Source of the DNA: Streptomyces sp. NBC_00775
Lineage (GTDB): Bacteria > Actinomycetota > Actinomycetes > Streptomycetales > Streptomycetaceae
DNA length: 64,000 nt
NCBI RefSeq assembly: GCF_036347135.1
Contig: NZ_CP108938.1
Location: forward strand, 5,766,001-5,830,000
Direction of reading: 5' to 3'
Part shown: positions 41,963 through 50,853 of the stretch, piece after piece
Layout: each line of letters opens with the position of its first letter
Position numbering within the stretch: the stretch's first letter is position 1
The notes under the pieces: model-generated
What the model was told of the DNA's origin: nothing
Database searches by the model: none
What the model saw: only the letters and a program-made list of their open reading frames with translations
Translations under genes and position numbers: made by a program

Positions 41963-42837
41963 CCGAGCAACCGACAACCCCGGAGCCGCTGGAGCCGGTG
42001 GAGCCCATGGCGCCCGTGGACGCTGTGAACTCCGTGCCGGAGGCCGTGACGCCCGCCCCGGAGCCCGCGCCCGCCAAGAAGCCCGTGCGCCGCGGCCGTA
42101 TCGCCGCCATCGCCGGTTCGGTCCTGCTCGTCGGAGCTGTCATCGGAGGCAGCGCCTACACCGTCGTGACGGTCCAGGACGCCGACCGTGACGCGGGCGC
42201 GCCGGTCTGGAAGTTCCCGAAGGCCTCGAAGAAGGACGCCAAGACGGCGAAGGCGGCCTCGGGGCTCGCCGCCATGCTCGTGCCGTACGAGAAGGACGGC
42301 TGGAGCCGGGGTCCGGACATCGCCGAGTTCGGCTCGGACGCCGCGCTGAGCGGGGGCGAGGCCGCCGCCCTGCGCAAGGAGTCGATCAGCGGTCTGCCCC
42401 GCACCCAGCGGCGGCGGATCGAGAAGCAGATCGACAAGCAGCACACCAAGGGCATGGTGATGCGCAGCTACCTGAGCACGGCGAACGCGACCGACTCCAC
42501 GCTCTACGCCGACAGCGCCTTCACCGTGAGCATCGAGCTGATGCAGATGGAGGACAAGGCGGCGATCAAGAACATGTCGACGTTCCAGAACGAGCTCTTC
42601 GACACCCTCGGCATCTTCCGCGCCGGGCCGAAGATCGCGGGCCACAAGAACGCCAAGTGCTTCCTGCCGCCCAAGGACAAGACAGAGAAGCTCGACATGA
42701 TGATCTGCTCCGCCTACGAGGGCGACGTGCTGGTCAGCGTCACCGCCGAGGCGGCCAAGCCACTGAACACCAAGGGGGTCGCGTCGCTCCTGCGTGAGCA
42801 GCTCGACCGCATCGTCGAGCCGGGGGAGGCGGTATGA
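41959..42837 (+). CDS. Membrane-anchored protein, second of three paralogues
   Basis: A 292 aa protein with a Pro/Glu-rich N-terminus, one helix (IAAIAGSVLLVGAVIGGSAY) and an exported domain (AAMLVPYEKDGWSRGPDIAE, LSGGEAAALRKESISGLPRT, MQMEDKAAIKNMSTFQNELF, AKCFLPP and MMICSAYEGD, two Cys). GTG 41959 overlaps the preceding stop and its own stop overlaps the next ATG. The three genes form one translationally coupled operon. No enzyme motif. Confidence 0.77.
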   Translation: MTEQPTTPEPLEPVEPMAPVDAVNSVPEAVTPAPEPAPAKKPVRRGRIAAIAGSVLLVGAVIGGSAYTVVTVQDADRDAGAPVWKFPKASKKDAKTAKAASGLAAMLVPYEKDGWSRGPDIAEFGSDAALSGGEAAALRKESISGLPRTQRRRIEKQIDKQHTKGMVMRSYLSTANATDSTLYADSAFTVSIELMQMEDKAAIKNMSTFQNELFDTLGIFRAGPKIAGHKNAKCFLPPKDKTEKLDMMICSAYEGDVLVSVTAEAAKPLNTKGVASLLREQLDRIVEPGEAV

Positions 42838-43823
42838 CCGAGCAGACGGAACAGACGACACCGGTCGAGCAGGCCGAGCACGCCGAGGACACGCAGCAGG
42901 CCGAGCAGGTCGAGCAGGCGCCCCCGGCCGAGCCGCAGGCCGCCGTCCCGCCGCTGCCCGAGGCGCCGCCCGCGGTCGACGACCCCCCGGCACCCCCGGT
43001 GACGGTCGATCCGCTGGCACCCCTGGCACCCCTGGCACCCCTGGCACCGCCGGTGAAGAAGGACCGCCGAGTCCTGCGCGCCGTTCTGCGCTGGACCGCC
43101 GCCGTGGTGGTCTTCGGCGCGGTCGGTACGTCGGCCGCGTACGGCATCACGCGGATGGAGCGCACCGACGTACCCGGTCTGGCGACGGAGGCGGACGGGC
43201 GCTGGGACTACCCGACGATCAGCAAGCCGCCGCTGCCGTCCGGCAGCCCGGCGCCGTTCGCCGACGCCAACAAGGCCGGCGCCCACTACGCCGACCTGCG
43301 CAAGCTGGTCCTCCCCGCCCCGAAGGGCGCGAAGGCCGACGCGGCGCTGCGCGGCGAGGACGGCTGGCTGGCGCGGAAGACCTTCCTGGCGGAGTACGCC
43401 GAGAAGGCGGACCGGGAGGCGACCGCGCAGCTGCTGACCGACTACGGCCTGCGGCACATCGCGGCCCGCGGCTGGACCACGCAGGACGGCACCCACACGC
43501 GGATCTACCTGCTGCAGTTCAACACCGCGGCCGTGGCGGACGAGGTGATCACCACCAAGCTCGCGAACTACGACTCCCCGCAGTACGCGGTGCGCGGCGC
43601 CGCCCTGACCGAGCGGGACGAGAAGTTCCCCGAGCGAGCAGCGGTCGACGACATCACCCGGTTCGCGTACACGGAGAGCAAGCCGTACGGCGCCGAGCAG
43701 GTCCGTCAGGCGTATCTGTCGGCCGGGGACACCCTCGCCGTGATCGTCCAGTCCCGGAAGGGCACCGCGCAGGCGGTCCCGTTCCAGCAGACGGTGATCC
43801 TGCAGAGCCAGTTGCTCGGCTGA
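42834..43823 (+). CDS. Membrane-anchored protein, third of three paralogues
   Basis: A 329 aa protein. The N-terminus is a long Glu/Gln/Pro region ending in a (LAP) tandem (DPLAPLAPLAPLAPPV, from a 9-bp repeat near 43013-43050). One helix (WTAAVVVFGAVGTSAAYGI) precedes the exported domain: LRKLVLPAPKGAKADAALRG, EDGWLARKTFLAEYAEKAD and RIYLLQFNTAAVADEV. It is most like the first paralogue. A terminator follows at 43878. Probably a surface complex with the other two; function unknown. Confidence 0.77.
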   Translation: MTEQTEQTTPVEQAEHAEDTQQAEQVEQAPPAEPQAAVPPLPEAPPAVDDPPAPPVTVDPLAPLAPLAPLAPPVKKDRRVLRAVLRWTAAVVVFGAVGTSAAYGITRMERTDVPGLATEADGRWDYPTISKPPLPSGSPAPFADANKAGAHYADLRKLVLPAPKGAKADAALRGEDGWLARKTFLAEYAEKADREATAQLLTDYGLRHIAARGWTTQDGTHTRIYLLQFNTAAVADEVITTKLANYDSPQYAVRGAALTERDEKFPERAAVDDITRFAYTESKPYGAEQVRQAYLSAGDTLAVIVQSRKGTAQAVPFQQTVILQSQLLG

Positions 43824-43877
43824 GCTCGCTGAGCTCACTGAGCTTGCTGAGCCGTCAGGGTGTACCTGACAGAGAGC

Positions 43878-43910
43878 GCCGGGCCCCAGCCGCGTAAGCT
43901 GGGGCCCGGC
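43878..43910 (+). terminator. Terminator of the three-paralogue operon
   Basis: Perfect 13-bp arms GCCGGGCCCCAGC and complement with a 7-nt loop, followed by TCTTGTG. Confidence 0.85.
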
Positions 43911-43956
43911 TCTTGTGTACCGCCTCTACCGCACCCGCTCATCCGAGGAGCACCCC

Positions 43957-44055
43957 GTGGAGATCTTCTTCGAAACCCTGCTGGTCCTGGTCTGCGTCGG
44001 CGTTCTCGCCTTCGCCGGGCTGACCGTGAAGAAGCTGTACCAGGGCCAGCGCTGA
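43957..44055 (+). CDS. 32-aa single-span membrane peptide
   Basis: MEIFFETLLVLVCVGVLAFA then GLTVKKLYQGQR: one hydrophobic helix and a basic tail. GAGGAG at 43945-43950 gives ideal spacing to GTG 43957. It ends 25 nt before the nitrobindin-like gene, so the two share a transcript. Too short for standard gene finders, yet well supported by ribosome site and composition. It may anchor or regulate a membrane complex. Confidence 0.7.
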   Translation: MEIFFETLLVLVCVGVLAFAGLTVKKLYQGQR

Positions 44056-44080
44056 CCCCCATCGAGGAATTGCCGAGTTC

Positions 44081-44656
44081 ATGATCGAGATCCCGTCCGA
44101 CCTCCACAAGGACCTGGTCCCCCTCGTCTTCCTGCTAGGCAACTGGGCCGGCGCGGGCGTCCACGACTTCCCCGGCTCCGAGAAGTGCAACTTCGGGCAG
44201 GAGGTCACCTTCTCGCACGACGGCCGTGACTTCCTGGAGTACCACTCCCGCACCTGGGTGCTGGACAACGACGGGAACAAGGTCCGCCCGCTGGAGACCG
44301 AGTCCGGCTTCTGGCGCATCGACGCCGACCGCAAGGTCGAGGTCACGATGACCCGCGACGACGGCGTCGTCGAGATCTGGTACGGCGAGCTGGCCAAGCA
44401 GAAGCCGCAGATCGACCTGGTCACGGACGCCGTCGCCCGTACGGCCGCCTCCGGCCCCTACACCGGCGGCAAGCGACTGTACGGCTACGTCAAGAGCGAC
44501 CTCATGTGGGTCGGCGAGAAGCAGACCCCCGAGGTCGAGCTGCGCCCCTACATGTCGGCGCACCTGAAGAAGGTCGTCACCCCGGAGGACGTCGAGCGCT
44601 GGGCGAAGGCCCTGCCGGACGACATGCCGGACGACGGGATCGCTTTCTTCAAGTAG
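44081..44656 (+). CDS. Nitrobindin-like / FABP-like heme-binding protein (DUF1794)
   Basis: A 191 aa beta-barrel protein. The signature GNWAGAG (residues about 20-26) and GQEVTFSHDGRDFLEYHSRT match nitrobindins, and the proximal His may be that in YMSAHLKK near the C-terminus. In characterised homologues ferric heme is bound and peroxynitrite is isomerised. A signal peptide is absent, so it is cytoplasmic. It precedes nur by 15 nt, so redox or metal homeostasis is a plausible context. Confidence 0.85.
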   Translation: MIEIPSDLHKDLVPLVFLLGNWAGAGVHDFPGSEKCNFGQEVTFSHDGRDFLEYHSRTWVLDNDGNKVRPLETESGFWRIDADRKVEVTMTRDDGVVEIWYGELAKQKPQIDLVTDAVARTAASGPYTGGKRLYGYVKSDLMWVGEKQTPEVELRPYMSAHLKKVVTPEDVERWAKALPDDMPDDGIAFFK

Positions 44657-44671
44657 GCCTAGACTTCCAGT

Positions 44672-45094
44672 GTGGTGAGCACCGACTGGAAGAGCGACCT
44701 GAGGCAGCGCGGCTACCGGCTGACGCCGCAGCGTCAGCTTGTCCTCGAAGCCGTGGACACCCTGGAGCACGCGACCCCCGACGACATCCTCATCGAAGTG
44801 AGGAAGACGGCGTCGGGGGTCAACATTTCCACGGTCTACCGGACCCTGGAGCTCCTGGAGGAGCTGGACCTGGTCAGCCATGCCCATCTGGGCCACGGCG
44901 CGCCGACGTACCACCTGGCCGACCGGCACCACCACATCCACCTTGTCTGCCGCGACTGCACGAACGTCATCGAGGCCGATGTCTCGGTCGCCGCCGAGTT
45001 CACCGCGAAGCTCCGCGACACGTTCGGCTTCGAGACGGACATGAAGCACTTCGCGATCTTCGGCCGCTGCAAGGACTGCGCGGCGAAGAAGTAG
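44672..45094 (+). CDS. nur: Nur, nickel-responsive Fur-family regulator
   Basis: A 140 aa regulator that, with nickel, represses nickel uptake genes and sodF in S. coelicolor. The DNA-binding half includes RQRGYRLTPQRQLVLEAVD and NISTVYRTLELLEELDLV. The nickel- and metal-site histidines described for Nur are all at the reported positions here: H33, H70, H72, H86, H88, H90 and H126. CRDC (93-96) and CKDC (133-136) provide a zinc-like cluster. GTG 44672 gives this numbering. It lies directly after the nitrobindin-like gene. Confidence 0.93.
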   Translation: MVSTDWKSDLRQRGYRLTPQRQLVLEAVDTLEHATPDDILIEVRKTASGVNISTVYRTLELLEELDLVSHAHLGHGAPTYHLADRHHHIHLVCRDCTNVIEADVSVAAEFTAKLRDTFGFETDMKHFAIFGRCKDCAAKK

Positions 45095-45144
45095 CGCCGA
45101 CGAGAAATAAATACGGCGGCTACTCGGTCGTAGGCTGTGTGGAT

Positions 45145-46119
45145 ATGAAGAGCCCCCTGCTGTCCCTGCCCGGAGCCGTTCCCGCCGAGGGTGTGGACGA
45201 AGCCGTCGCCGCGCACTACGGCGACCTGTTCCGCGAGCAGCGTTCCCTCGCCGACGGCACCGGCTTCGTGGACCTCTCGCACCGCGCTGTCGTGACCGTC
45301 ACCGGCGAGGACCGGCTCAGCTGGCTGCACCTGCTGCTCACCCAGCACGTCACGGACCTCCCGGTGGGCCGAGCCACCGAGGCCCTGATCCTCTCCGCGC
45401 ACGGCCACATCGAGCACGCGCTGTACCTCGTCGACGACGGCGAGACGGTGTGGATGCACGCGGAACCCGGCACCCAGGAGGCGCTGATCGCCTACCTGGA
45501 GTCGATGAAGTTCTTCTACCGGGTCGAAGTCGCCGACCGGACCGCCGACTTCGCGGTCGTGCACCTCCCGGCCGGTTCCATCGCCGAGGTCCCGCAGGGC
45601 GTCGTCGTACGCGAGACGCCGTACGGCCGTGATCTCTTCCTTCCGCGCGCGGACCTGGAGTCGTACGCGGCGGACACCGAGAAGCACGGCCCGGCGGTGG
45701 GGCTCCTCGCGTACGAGGCCCTGCGCGTCGAGAACCACCAGCCGCGCCTCGGCTTCGAGACCGACCACCGCACCATCCCGCACGAGCTGGGCTGGATCGG
45801 CAGCGCGGTGCACCTCCAGAAGGGCTGCTACCGCGGCCAGGAGACCGTCGCCCGCGTGCAGAACCTGGGCAAGCCCCCGCGCCGTCTGGTCTTCCTGCAC
45901 CTCGACGGCAGCGAGGTCCATCTGCCGCCGCACGGCACCGAACTCCACCTCGCGGCCGACGGCCCGGACGGCCGCAAGATCGGCTTCATCACGACGTCCG
46001 TACGCCATCACGAGCTGGGCCCGATCGCGCTGGCACTGGTGAAGCGGAACGTACCCGTGGACGCGCCGCTGGTGGCCGACACCACGGCGGCGGCGCAGGA
46101 AGTCGTCGTAGAGCCGTAG
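45145..46119 (+). CDS. ygfZ: YgfZ/GcvT-like folate-binding protein
   Basis: A 324 aa protein that helps Fe-S cluster assembly or repair using folate. The hallmark KGCYRGQETVARVQNLGKPP (conserved Cys) is present near residue 230, with the GcvT-type N-terminus GFVDLSHRAVVTVTGEDRLS. TAGGCT lies 8 nt before ATG 45145 and no ribosome site is seen, so the mRNA is probably leaderless. It is adjacent to nur, as in related genomes. Confidence 0.9.
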   Translation: MKSPLLSLPGAVPAEGVDEAVAAHYGDLFREQRSLADGTGFVDLSHRAVVTVTGEDRLSWLHLLLTQHVTDLPVGRATEALILSAHGHIEHALYLVDDGETVWMHAEPGTQEALIAYLESMKFFYRVEVADRTADFAVVHLPAGSIAEVPQGVVVRETPYGRDLFLPRADLESYAADTEKHGPAVGLLAYEALRVENHQPRLGFETDHRTIPHELGWIGSAVHLQKGCYRGQETVARVQNLGKPPRRLVFLHLDGSEVHLPPHGTELHLAADGPDGRKIGFITTSVRHHELGPIALALVKRNVPVDAPLVADTTAAAQEVVVEP

Positions 46120-46159
46120 CCCCAGGTGTAGGCGCAGGCGTATTGCCCTGGCCCTGGGC

Positions 46160-46585
46160 TCACATCTCCAGGAGCACAGTGAACGGGCCGTCGTTCGTCA
46201 GCGAGACGCGCATCTGCGCGCCGAAGCGGCCCGTCGCCACCGTCGCGCCCAGGGCGCGGAGTTGGGCGACGACCTCGTCGACCAGGGGCTCGGCCACATC
46301 GCCGGGGGCGGCGGCGTTCCAGGTAGGGCGGCGGCCCTTGCGGGCGTCGCCGTACAGGGTGAACTGGCTGATGACGAGCAGCGGGGCGTCGATGTCGGAG
46401 CAGGACTTCTCGTCGGCCAGCATGCGGACCGACCAGAGTTTGCGGGCCAGTTGGGCCGCCTTCTCCTTGGTGTCCTCGTGCGTGACCCCGACGAGGACGC
46501 ACAGCCCCTCGCCGTCGATCTCGCCGACCGTCTCGCCGTCCACGACGACGCTCGCGCCGTCCACTCTCTGCACCACCGCACGCAT
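46160..46585 (-). CDS. dtd: D-aminoacyl-tRNA deacylase
   Basis: A 141 aa editing enzyme that removes D-amino acids from t[21 protein letters not shown] opens the chain. [15 protein letters not shown] carries the catalytic Thr region, and the cross-subunit Gly-cisPro motif is in [11 protein letters not shown]. The chosen start is ATG 46585. Two more in-frame ATG codons lie 4-5 codons upstream. Usual length for the family is about 145 aa. Convergent with ygfZ. Confidence 0.92.
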   Translation of the reverse strand: MRAVVQRVDGASVVVDGETVGEIDGEGLCVLVGVTHEDTKEKAAQLARKLWSVRMLADEKSCSDIDAPLLVISQFTLYGDARKGRRPTWNAAAPGDVAEPLVDEVVAQLRALGATVATGRFGAQMRVSLTNDGPFTVLLEM

Positions 46586-46758
46586 GCGGACCATCATGCC
46601 GTGCCGTCCCTTCGCGTGATTTCCAGGGTCACCAACCCCCCATCTGGGGCCGATCGGGGGCACTCGGTCACATAGCGACCACTCGGGGTGGCACGATGCG
46701 GTGTGTTGCGGTGCATCCGTGGGGTGGACCGCGCCGGTCGAGGGGACGGTAGAGGCAC

Positions 46759-47469
46759 ATGAGCACACCGAGTACTGGGCAGCCGCCCGGAGCCGTGTCA
46801 CTGACCCGTACGAGCCCACGGGCGGCACGGACGGAACGGATGGAACGGACGGAACGGACGAGAGGGACGGAACGGACGGGAGGGGTGGCCGCCCGGCCAC
46901 CGGTGCAGCGCACCGACAGCAACCCGCTGTCCGCCGACCCGGCCCCGCACGACCTCGCCGTGCTCCGGCTGCCCGAGCTGCGGACGCTGCGCCGGGACGC
47001 CCAGCGGGACGAGGCCGACCTCAGCTATGTGCGGCGGCTGCTCCAGGGACGCATCGACATCCTGCGGGCCGAGCTGGCGCGCCGCGGGAAGCGGCGGGCG
47101 CCCTCCCCGGCCTCGGGCCGGCTGTCGGTCGTCGGGCCCGGGGAGCCGTCGGTCGTCGAACGGCTCTCGGAGATCCTGACGGACGCACCCGCCCGGCACC
47201 GTTCGTCGGCCCGCCATGTGACAGTGGGCACACCGCACGGCGAGGAGTACCGGGCGCTGGCCGCGGACATGCTCGCCGAGGTCGAGCTGTCCGACCTGGA
47301 CGCTCGTACGGATGAGGAGCTCGGCGCCGGGATGGGACGGCTCGTCCGGTACGAGCAGCAGGTCTCCCGGCGGCGCCAGCAGCTCCAGCGCACGGCCGAC
47401 GATTGCAGCGCCGAGATCGCCCGCAGGTACCGTGAAGGCGAAGCACAAGTAGACGACCTGCTCATGTGA
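46759..47469 (+). CDS. rsiG: RsiG, c-di-GMP-dependent anti-sigma factor for WhiG
   Basis: A 236 aa helical protein that sequesters the sporulation sigma factor WhiG when bound to c-di-GMP. Both copies of the RsiG signature E-x3-S-x2-R-x3-Q-x3-D are intact: [16 protein letters not shown] in the first helix (about residue 85) and [16 protein letters not shown] in the last (about residue 203). These two helices form the coiled coil that holds the nucleotide. The N-terminal 45 residues are a low-complexity [12 protein letters not shown] stretch from a short DNA tandem repeat (46829-46880) and probably vary among strains. Confidence 0.92.
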   Translation: MSTPSTGQPPGAVSLTRTSPRAARTERMERTERTRGTERTGGVAARPPVQRTDSNPLSADPAPHDLAVLRLPELRTLRRDAQRDEADLSYVRRLLQGRIDILRAELARRGKRRAPSPASGRLSVVGPGEPSVVERLSEILTDAPARHRSSARHVTVGTPHGEEYRALAADMLAEVELSDLDARTDEELGAGMGRLVRYEQQVSRRRQQLQRTADDCSAEIARRYREGEAQVDDLLM

Positions 47470-47607
47470 CGCGGCGGCCCCGGCGATCCCGGGGCCGTAT
47501 GGCGGGCACGGCGACCACCCAGCTGGTTCCGCGGGCGTGGGGGCGTGGTCCGGGACAGTCCGGGCCGGCGCCGCCTGAGCGGGTCCCGTTCCGGAAGGCC
47601 ACCGCCG

Positions 47608-48663
47608 ATGTCCGCCGCACCCGCAGACCCCTCCATACCCGAGGTATCCGCACCCGACGTTTCCGCCGCGCGTGCCGTATCCACCCCCGCGCAGCCGGTG
47701 CAGCCGGTGCAGCCGGTGCAGCCCGTGCCGCCCGTCCTCGCCGAGGTCGTACGGTCCGGCTTCGTCGAGGGGCGTCATCGCGGGAGCCTGGTGCTGCTGG
47801 CCGCGGACGGGTCGGTCGAGCTGGCGCTCGGTGACGTGACGGCGCCGGTGTTCCCGCGCTCGTCGAACAAGCCGATGCAGGCGGCGGGTGTGCTGCGCGC
47901 GGGGCTCGACCTGGCCGGGGAGCGACTGGCCCTCGCCGCCGCGAGCCATTCCGGGGAGATCTTCCACCGTGATCTGGTCCAGAAGATTCTTGCCGAGCAC
48001 GGGCTGACGGCCGCGCAGTTGCAGTGCCCGCCGGATCTGCCGCTGGACCCCGCCGAGGCCGAGACGTACCTCGCCGGGGGTGCCGTCCGTGACCGGGTCA
48101 CCATGAACTGCTCCGGCAAGCATGCGGCGATGCTCGCGGTGTGCGCGCTGCGGGGCTGGCCGACGGAGTCGTACCTCGACCCCGGGCACCCCCTCCAGCA
48201 GCTGATCCACTCCGTGGTCGAGGAAGCGGCCGGGGAGCCTGTCGCCGCGGTCGGTACGGACGGCTGCGGGGCGCCCCTGATGGCCATCACCCTCACCGGG
48301 CTCGCCCGGGCCTTCCGCTCCTTCGTCCTCGCCGCCCCCGGCTCCGCCGAACGCCGTGTGGCCGACGCGATGCGGGCCCACCCCGAGTACGTCGCCGGTA
48401 CGCGTCGCCCTGACACCTGGCTCATGCGCGAGGTTCCGGGTGCGCTGTCCAAGATGGGCGCGGAGGCCGTCCAGGCGGTGGCCCTTCCCGACGGCCGCGC
48501 CCTCGCCTTCAAGATCGACGACGGTGGGGGGCGGGCGCTGGGTCCCGTCCTCGCCCGTGCGCTGGGTCTGTTGGGTGTGTCGGCGCCGGTGGTGTCACGG
48601 ATCGGGCGGGCGCCGCTGGTGGGTGGGGGCCGGGAGGTGGGGGAGATACGGGTGGCGTTCTGA
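47608..48663 (+). CDS. Asparaginase II family (PF06089-like) protein
   Basis: A 351 aa protein. PVLAEVVRSGFVEGRHRGS opens the family domain, followed by LALGDVTAPVFPRSSNKPMQ, AAASHSGEIFHRDLVQKIL, NCSGKHAAMLAVC, GTDGCGAPLMAITLTGLARA and the C-terminal LPDGRALAFKIDDGGGRALG. It may hydrolyse L-asparagine. The N-terminus has a VQPVQPVQPV tandem (47694-47733). ATG 47608 is 139 nt after rsiG, same strand; GGAAGG is upstream. Confidence 0.87.
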   Translation: MSAAPADPSIPEVSAPDVSAARAVSTPAQPVQPVQPVQPVPPVLAEVVRSGFVEGRHRGSLVLLAADGSVELALGDVTAPVFPRSSNKPMQAAGVLRAGLDLAGERLALAAASHSGEIFHRDLVQKILAEHGLTAAQLQCPPDLPLDPAEAETYLAGGAVRDRVTMNCSGKHAAMLAVCALRGWPTESYLDPGHPLQQLIHSVVEEAAGEPVAAVGTDGCGAPLMAITLTGLARAFRSFVLAAPGSAERRVADAMRAHPEYVAGTRRPDTWLMREVPGALSKMGAEAVQAVALPDGRALAFKIDDGGGRALGPVLARALGLLGVSAPVVSRIGRAPLVGGGREVGEIRVAF

Positions 48664-48674
48664 GGGGTTTTCCT

Positions 48675-48980
48675 CGCCCCCGCCGCCCCTACCCGTCCCA
48701 TCCCCAGGGGCTCTGCCCCTTCGACCCCGGGGGTTGTGTTTCGGCTGCGGGTGGGTGGGGGCTGGTGCAAAAGATTGCGCAGTTCCCCGCGCCCCTGAAA
48801 AGACGGCTGCGGGCGGGCGTGCCTTCAGGGGCGCGGGGAACTGCGCGAGCAACCCCCACCCACCCGCAGCCGACGAACCACCCCGTTTTCAAGGGGCGCG
48901 GGGAACTGCGCAATCTTTTAGGGGGGTCTGGGGGCGCAGCCCCCAGGAACGGGATGGGACGGGTAGGGGCGGCGGGGGCG
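48675..48980. repeat. 306-bp element with perfect 30-bp inverted termini and nested repeats
   Basis: The 30 nt at 48675-48704 are the exact reverse complement of 48951-48980. Inside, AAAGATTGCGCAGTTCCCCG (from 48778) is mirrored by its complement near 48896-48918, and GGGGCGCGGGGAACTGCGC occurs near 48834 and 48891. The whole fills the 361-nt gap between asparaginase and GNAT genes. It contains no credible ORF. It could be a MITE-like or composite REP element, or a very strong bidirectional terminator. Confidence 0.85.
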
Positions 48981-49024
48981 AAAATCGCCGCGACACCCCG
49001 CCGTCGTACACCTAGCGTGGCTAT

Positions 49025-50284
49025 ATGACCCCTCCCGCCCCCATCGACGTACGACCGATCACCGCCGCCGACACCCGAGAGTGGATCCGCGCGCTGAACA
49101 CGGGGTTCCTGCGCACGCCGACCGTGTCGGACAGCGAAGTCGAGGACCGGGGCTCATACATCGACCCCGCACGGACACTGGGCGCCTTCGACGGCCCCCG
49201 CTGCGTCGCCACGTTCCGATCGTTCCCGCAGGAACTCACCACCGTGGGCGGCACCCCCGTCCCCGCCGACGCGATCTCGAACGTCACCGTCACCCCCACC
49301 CACCGCCGCCGCGGCCTCCTCACCCGCATGATGACGGCCGACCTCGCGGCGGCGAAGGAGCGGGGCGACGTCGTGGCGACACTGATCGCCGCCGAGTACC
49401 CGATCTACGGGCGGTACGGCTTCGGTCCCGCCACCACCACCGCGGAGTGGACGATCGACGTACCGCGAGCCGGTCTCGACCCCCGCTGGTCGGGCCCGGC
49501 GGACGGCGGCCGTATCGACCTGGTGGACGGCGAGGACGTCCGGAAGGCGGGCCCCGAGCTGCACGAACGGTTCCGGCGGAGCCGGCCGGGGGCGATCAAC
49601 CGCGACGAGCGCTGGTGGGAGGTCGGCACCGGGGTGCTGCGCCTGGACCGCGCGCCGTGGCGGGATCCCTTCTTCGCGGTGTACCGCTCGGCGGCCGGCG
49701 AGGTCGAGGGCCTGGTCTCGTACGAGTCGGACGACAACTGGGGCGACGCCAACCAGCCGCTGAACACGGTGAGCGTGAACTGGCTGATCGCGGTGACGCC
49801 GGCGGCCGAGCGGGCCCTGTGGCAGTACCTCTGCTCGATCGACTGGATCGTCACCGTCAAGACCGGACGGCGGGCCCCGGACGACCTGCTGCCGCGCTTC
49901 CTGCCCGATCCGCGCGCCGCCCGCATCACCACGCAGTCGGACTGGCTGTGGGTGCGGATCCTGGATGTCGTACGGGCTCTGGAGGCGCGTACGTACGAGG
50001 GTTCGGGCGGCAGCCTGGTCCTGGAGGTGACGGACCGGGACGGGCTGTCGGCCGGGCGCTACCGGCTGGACGCGGGACCGGAGGGCGCGTCCTGCGCGCC
50101 GACCACTCGGGACGCAGAACTCGTCCTGGATGTGGGCGAGTTGGCGGCGCTGTGGCTGGGCGACGAGTCGGCGGTGCGACTCGCCGCGCTGGGCCGGGTG
50201 CGGGAAGAACGAGCGGGCGCCGCCTCCATTGCCGACGCCCTGCTCCGCACGTCCAGGCGACCGTGGTGCCCGGACATCTTCTGA
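49025..50284 (+). CDS. Eis-like GNAT N-acetyltransferase
   Basis: A 419 aa protein of the enhanced-intracellular-survival type. The first GNAT domain has [20 protein letters not shown] (acetyl-CoA loop) and [17 protein letters not shown] second GNAT-like region and a C-terminal sterol-carrier-like domain follow ([40 protein letters not shown]). Eis relatives acetylate amines including aminoglycosides; the substrate here is unknown. ATG 49025 follows TAGCGTGGCTAT and lacks a ribosome site, so the mRNA may be leaderless. Confidence 0.87.
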   Translation: MTPPAPIDVRPITAADTREWIRALNTGFLRTPTVSDSEVEDRGSYIDPARTLGAFDGPRCVATFRSFPQELTTVGGTPVPADAISNVTVTPTHRRRGLLTRMMTADLAAAKERGDVVATLIAAEYPIYGRYGFGPATTTAEWTIDVPRAGLDPRWSGPADGGRIDLVDGEDVRKAGPELHERFRRSRPGAINRDERWWEVGTGVLRLDRAPWRDPFFAVYRSAAGEVEGLVSYESDDNWGDANQPLNTVSVNWLIAVTPAAERALWQYLCSIDWIVTVKTGRRAPDDLLPRFLPDPRAARITTQSDWLWVRILDVVRALEARTYEGSGGSLVLEVTDRDGLSAGRYRLDAGPEGASCAPTTRDAELVLDVGELAALWLGDESAVRLAALGRVREERAGAASIADALLRTSRRPWCPDIF

Positions 50285-50316
50285 TCTCGGCTGAGTGGTA
50301 CTCCTTCCGTGCGGGC

Positions 50317-50450
50317 GATGACCGATGGCCGATGACCGATGACCGATGACTGATGTGATGACTGATGACATCGATCCGTTGATCCGTAGCGATTCAGTTG
50401 TAGTGATGCGGTGACGCATTCAGTTGTGGCTGCGCATTCAGTTGTGGCTG
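50317..50450. repeat. Short tandem repeats in the gap after the GNAT gene
   Basis: A 7-bp unit (GATGACC and variants) is repeated five times at 50317-50351, then GCATTCAGTTGTGGCT-like units (about 17 bp) occur at 50416 and 50434, with a partial at 50392. These sit at the left border of the accessory GntR/HAD/kinase region. No gene in 50285-50538. Confidence 0.7.
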
Positions 50451-50538
50451 TGCTGTGCGGTGTTACGGACTGACCGAGCTCCCGGCTCCCCTCCGGAAGG
50501 GAGCCCGGTCAGCCGGACTGCCGGACGGCGGCGTCCGA

Positions 50539-50724
50539 TCAGCCGGACTGGGCGAGCAGCATCACGAGGATCACAGCTCCGATGCCGCTGATCATGGTGT
50601 TCTTGGCCTTGAGGCCGATGGACAGCGCGACGAACGCGATGATGCCCATCGGCCCGTACTCCCACTGGATGAGCTGTTCGAATCCGACGGCGAGAGCGGC
50701 GACGGCGAGGGCGATGAGCGGCAT
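50539..50724 (-). CDS. 61-aa two-helix membrane protein, module 1
   Basis: MPLIALAVAALAVGFEQLIQ then WEYGPMGIIAFVALSIGLKA, ending in a second hydrophobic stretch (IGAVILVMLLAQSG). AGGAGGGACC precedes ATG 50724. It is divergent from the GntR-type regulator at 50893. It shares FEQL(I/V)QW-x-YGP-x-GI and GIKAK/GLKAK with the 51832 protein. Two helices with a short polar hairpin; no known family recognised. Probably controlled by the neighbouring regulator. Confidence 0.75.
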   Translation of the reverse strand: MPLIALAVAALAVGFEQLIQWEYGPMGIIAFVALSIGLKAKNTMISGIGAVILVMLLAQSG

Positions 50725-50790
50725 GGGTCCCTCCTGGTGGACAGGGCGACTCTGGCGGCCAACCTCCGGGAAGTTTGACCATGTTGCTCA

Positions 50791-50805
50791 AGTTGGCGAC
50801 CAACT
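50791..50805. promoter_or_regulatory. Operator-like palindrome, module 1
   Basis: AGTTGG-CGA-CCAACT, perfect 6-bp arms with a 3-nt centre, lies 67 nt before the small membrane-protein start and recurs in module 2 with only the centre changed. Confidence 0.7.
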
Positions 50806-50853
50806 CACTCTTACTTATCTCCGCGTTGGGTCGACTCATAACCACCTACCAAG

